The position numbers and the translations under genes were made by a program. Source: Chlamydiales bacterium (GTDB taxonomy: Bacteria > Chlamydiota > Chlamydiia > Chlamydiales > Criblamydiaceae). From it: 64,000 nucleotides of DNA. This document shows, in pieces, positions 62,554-64,000 of this stretch. The notes below the pieces were generated by a model that had not been told where the DNA came from, ran no database searches, and saw nothing but the letters and a program-made list of their open reading frames with translations. Numbering within the stretch: the stretch's first letter is position 1; every line of letters starts with the position of its first letter. The DNA lies in assembly GCA_024233575.1 (NCBI GenBank), contig JACKPN010000005.1, forward strand, positions 124,001 through 188,000. The letters are read 5' to 3'.

Positions 62554-64000
62554 ATGGACATTGCTAGTAAGACAAAAGAAACAACACTATCACCGGAAGT
62601 CAAGTCACTGATGAGCAAAATCGCCAACGCCATCAGAGTACTGTCAATAGACGCAGTGCAAAAAGCAAATTCCGGACATCCGGGCCTCCCCATGGGATGC
62701 GCAGAATTTGGCGCTTATCTTTTCAGCGAACTGCTCCGCTATAGCCCTAAAAACCCCAAATGGTTGAACCGCGACCGCTTGATCCTCTCCGCAGGACATG
62801 GATCGATGTGGCTCTACTCATTGCTGTACCTTTCCGGCTACCGCCTTTCTCTCGAAGATATCAAGCTGTTCAGGCAACTACACTCTAAAACCCCCGGCCA
62901 TCCCGAGTCTCTCGACACTGAGGGTGTAGAGACAACAACAGGCCCTCTAGGGCAAGGGTTCGGCAACGCCGTTGGGCAAGCTCTTGGCTTCAAGTTACTC
63001 GCCAAACGCTTCAACACTGAAAAGCACAAAATCTTCGATAACAAAATTTGGTGCTTATGCGGCGACGGCTGCATCATGGAAGGGATCACCTCCGAGGTAT
63101 CTTCACTAGCAGGCCACCTTAAACTGAACAACCTGATCGTCGTTTATGACTCGAACCATGTCTGCCTTGACGGCCCACTTGATGAGTGCTGTTCGGAAGA
63201 TACCGCCATGCGCTACCGCGCCTATGGCTGGGAAGTGTTTACCGTCGATGGCAATGATCTTGACAGCCTTCACGAAGTCCTGCCGAAGGTGGTCCATAAC
63301 CAAGAGCGTCCGCGCATCGTGATTATGAGTACAGTGATCGGCAAAGGCTCTCCCAACAAAGCAGGCACCCACAATGTCCACGGCTCGCCGCTAGGTCCTG
63401 AAGAGGTGAAGGCAACAAAAGAAGCTTTAGGTCTACCTGAAGAGCCCTTCTTCGTTCCCCAAAGCGTATACGACTTTTTCAGCGAAAAGCAGAAACGCGA
63501 TCAAGCTGGCGAAGAGGCGTGGAAAGAGATGTTTGATAGTTGGGCACGGGAGAACCCCGAACTGTTCACCCAGCTTGAAGATATGGTCCATCACCGCCTC
63601 CCCGACGACCTTGAAGAACAGCTTCAAAAAATCACCATCGCATCGCCTACGGCAGGACGCAGCGCATCGCATGCCGTCATCCAACGCCTTGGGGAGATGC
63701 TGCCGCAGCTGTATGGAGGCTCTGCCGACCTCTCAGGGTCGGACAAAACGATGATCCAAGAATTCCCGTTGGTTGCCCCCGGCATTTTCAACGGCAGGAA
63801 CATCAAGTTCGGAGTACGCGAGTTCGGCATGGCAACCATGGCAACAGGCTTGGCGCAAACACAAATGATCACTCCTTATATTGGAACGTTCCTCACCTTT
63901 TCCGACTATATGCGCAACGCCATCCGCCTGGCTGCGCTGATGAAGGAACGCGTGATCTACCACTTCACCCACGATTCGATTTTCTTGGGAGAAGACGGCC
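62554..64000 (+). CDS. tkt: transketolase (5' part, truncated by window end)
   Basis: 482 codons visible from the ATG at 62554, preceded by GAGGGG; the frame is open to the end of the window. TPP/Mg site: GDGCIMEGITSE with the GDG...N pattern (YDSN follows). AVQKANSGHPGLPMG at the N-terminus and GPLGQGFGNAVGQA are family signatures, and SADLSGSDKTMI and FGVREFGMATMATGLA begin the second (pyrimidine) domain with the catalytic Glu in VREFGM. It links glycolysis and the pentose phosphate pathway. Corresponds to tktB (CT750), close in Chlamydia to alaS-mfd and amn-efp but here about 30 kb away from them. Confidence 0.95.
   Translation, partial: MDIASKTKETTLSPEVKSLMSKIANAIRVLSIDAVQKANSGHPGLPMGCAEFGAYLFSELLRYSPKNPKWLNRDRLILSAGHGSMWLYSLLYLSGYRLSLEDIKLFRQLHSKTPGHPESLDTEGVETTTGPLGQGFGNAVGQALGFKLLAKRFNTEKHKIFDNKIWCLCGDGCIMEGITSEVSSLAGHLKLNNLIVVYDSNHVCLDGPLDECCSEDTAMRYRAYGWEVFTVDGNDLDSLHEVLPKVVHNQERPRIVIMSTVIGKGSPNKAGTHNVHGSPLGPEEVKATKEALGLPEEPFFVPQSVYDFFSEKQKRDQAGEEAWKEMFDSWARENPELFTQLEDMVHHRLPDDLEEQLQKITIASPTAGRSASHAVIQRLGEMLPQLYGGSADLSGSDKTMIQEFPLVAPGIFNGRNIKFGVREFGMATMATGLAQTQMITPYIGTFLTFSDYMRNAIRLAALMKERVIYHFTHDSIFLGEDG

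Overview
The window is a gene-dense stretch of a chromosome from a member of the Chlamydiae, most likely an 'environmental' chlamydia (Parachlamydia, Waddlia or Simkania relatives) rather than Chlamydia itself. The evidence is a histone-like protein with a chlamydial HctA-type N-terminus, sodium-pumping NADH dehydrogenase genes split as nqrBCDE plus a distant nqrF, and several gene strings that, from memory, match the C. trachomatis order: nifU-nifS-gpmA-rluB (CT720-723), nqrBCDE (CT278-281), alaS and mfd (CT749/748), amn and efp (CT751/752), nqrF-yajC-rumA-hctA (CT740-743), the exbB-exbD-tonB type cluster (CT596-598) and tkt (CT750). There are also eukaryote-like proteins (ankyrin, BTB plus leucine-rich repeats, Ser/Thr kinase, PP2C phosphatase, lipase-like) and a probable type III secretion chaperone. 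I found no rRNA, tRNA, CRISPR array, intact insertion sequence or phage.

Layout. 1-11 kb is mostly housekeeping: NifU/NifS-like proteins, phosphoglycerate mutase, RluB, an Rsm22-like methyltransferase, an MFS transporter and nqrBCDE. 11-19.6 kb is accessory and AT-richer: a lipase-like protein and a coiled-coil protein sharing a near-identical C-terminal module created by a local duplication, a FlgN-like small helical protein, an unknown protein, and a divergent kinase/phosphatase pair. 19.6-25.6 kb is alaS-mfd. 25.6-31.4 kb has a GNAT, a five-gene minus-strand run ending at an AMP nucleosidase and two unknowns, and efp overlapping the EF-P lysyltransferase gene epmA. 31.4-37.6 kb is a second effector-like island: a relic of epmA, a MITE-like inverted repeat, two ankyrin proteins (one ending in a CaaX-like tetrapeptide) and a BTB-BACK-LRR protein. 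37.7-45.5 kb has htpG, nqrF, nadE and a secreted FGE-fold protein. 45.7-49.7 kb has a CesT/SycE-type chaperone directly before a large two-TM candidate effector or translocator, then two coupled unknowns. 49.7-54.1 kb is pcm-yajC-tgt-rumA-hctA on the minus strand. 54.4-58.8 kb is a translationally coupled TPR-TolQ-TolR-TolA/TonB-like set. The end holds unknowns, a CgeB-like glycosyltransferase and the 5' part of tkt.

Working together: nqrBCDE and nqrF supply most of a Na+ pump (nqrA is not here). EF-P and EpmA form a substrate/modifier pair. TolQRA plus the TPR lipoprotein-like gene suggest an envelope machine. The kinase, phosphatase, ankyrin, BTB-LRR, lipase-like and chaperone-linked proteins look like a host-interaction repertoire. 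The most unusual sequence-level observations are loss of catalytic residues in the NifS- and NifU-like proteins, loss of three of four zinc ligands in Tgt, the gene-conversion-like duplicated module, the epmA relic beside a 142-bp inverted-repeat element, the CaaX-like tail, and a hybrid HctA/Hc2-type histone.
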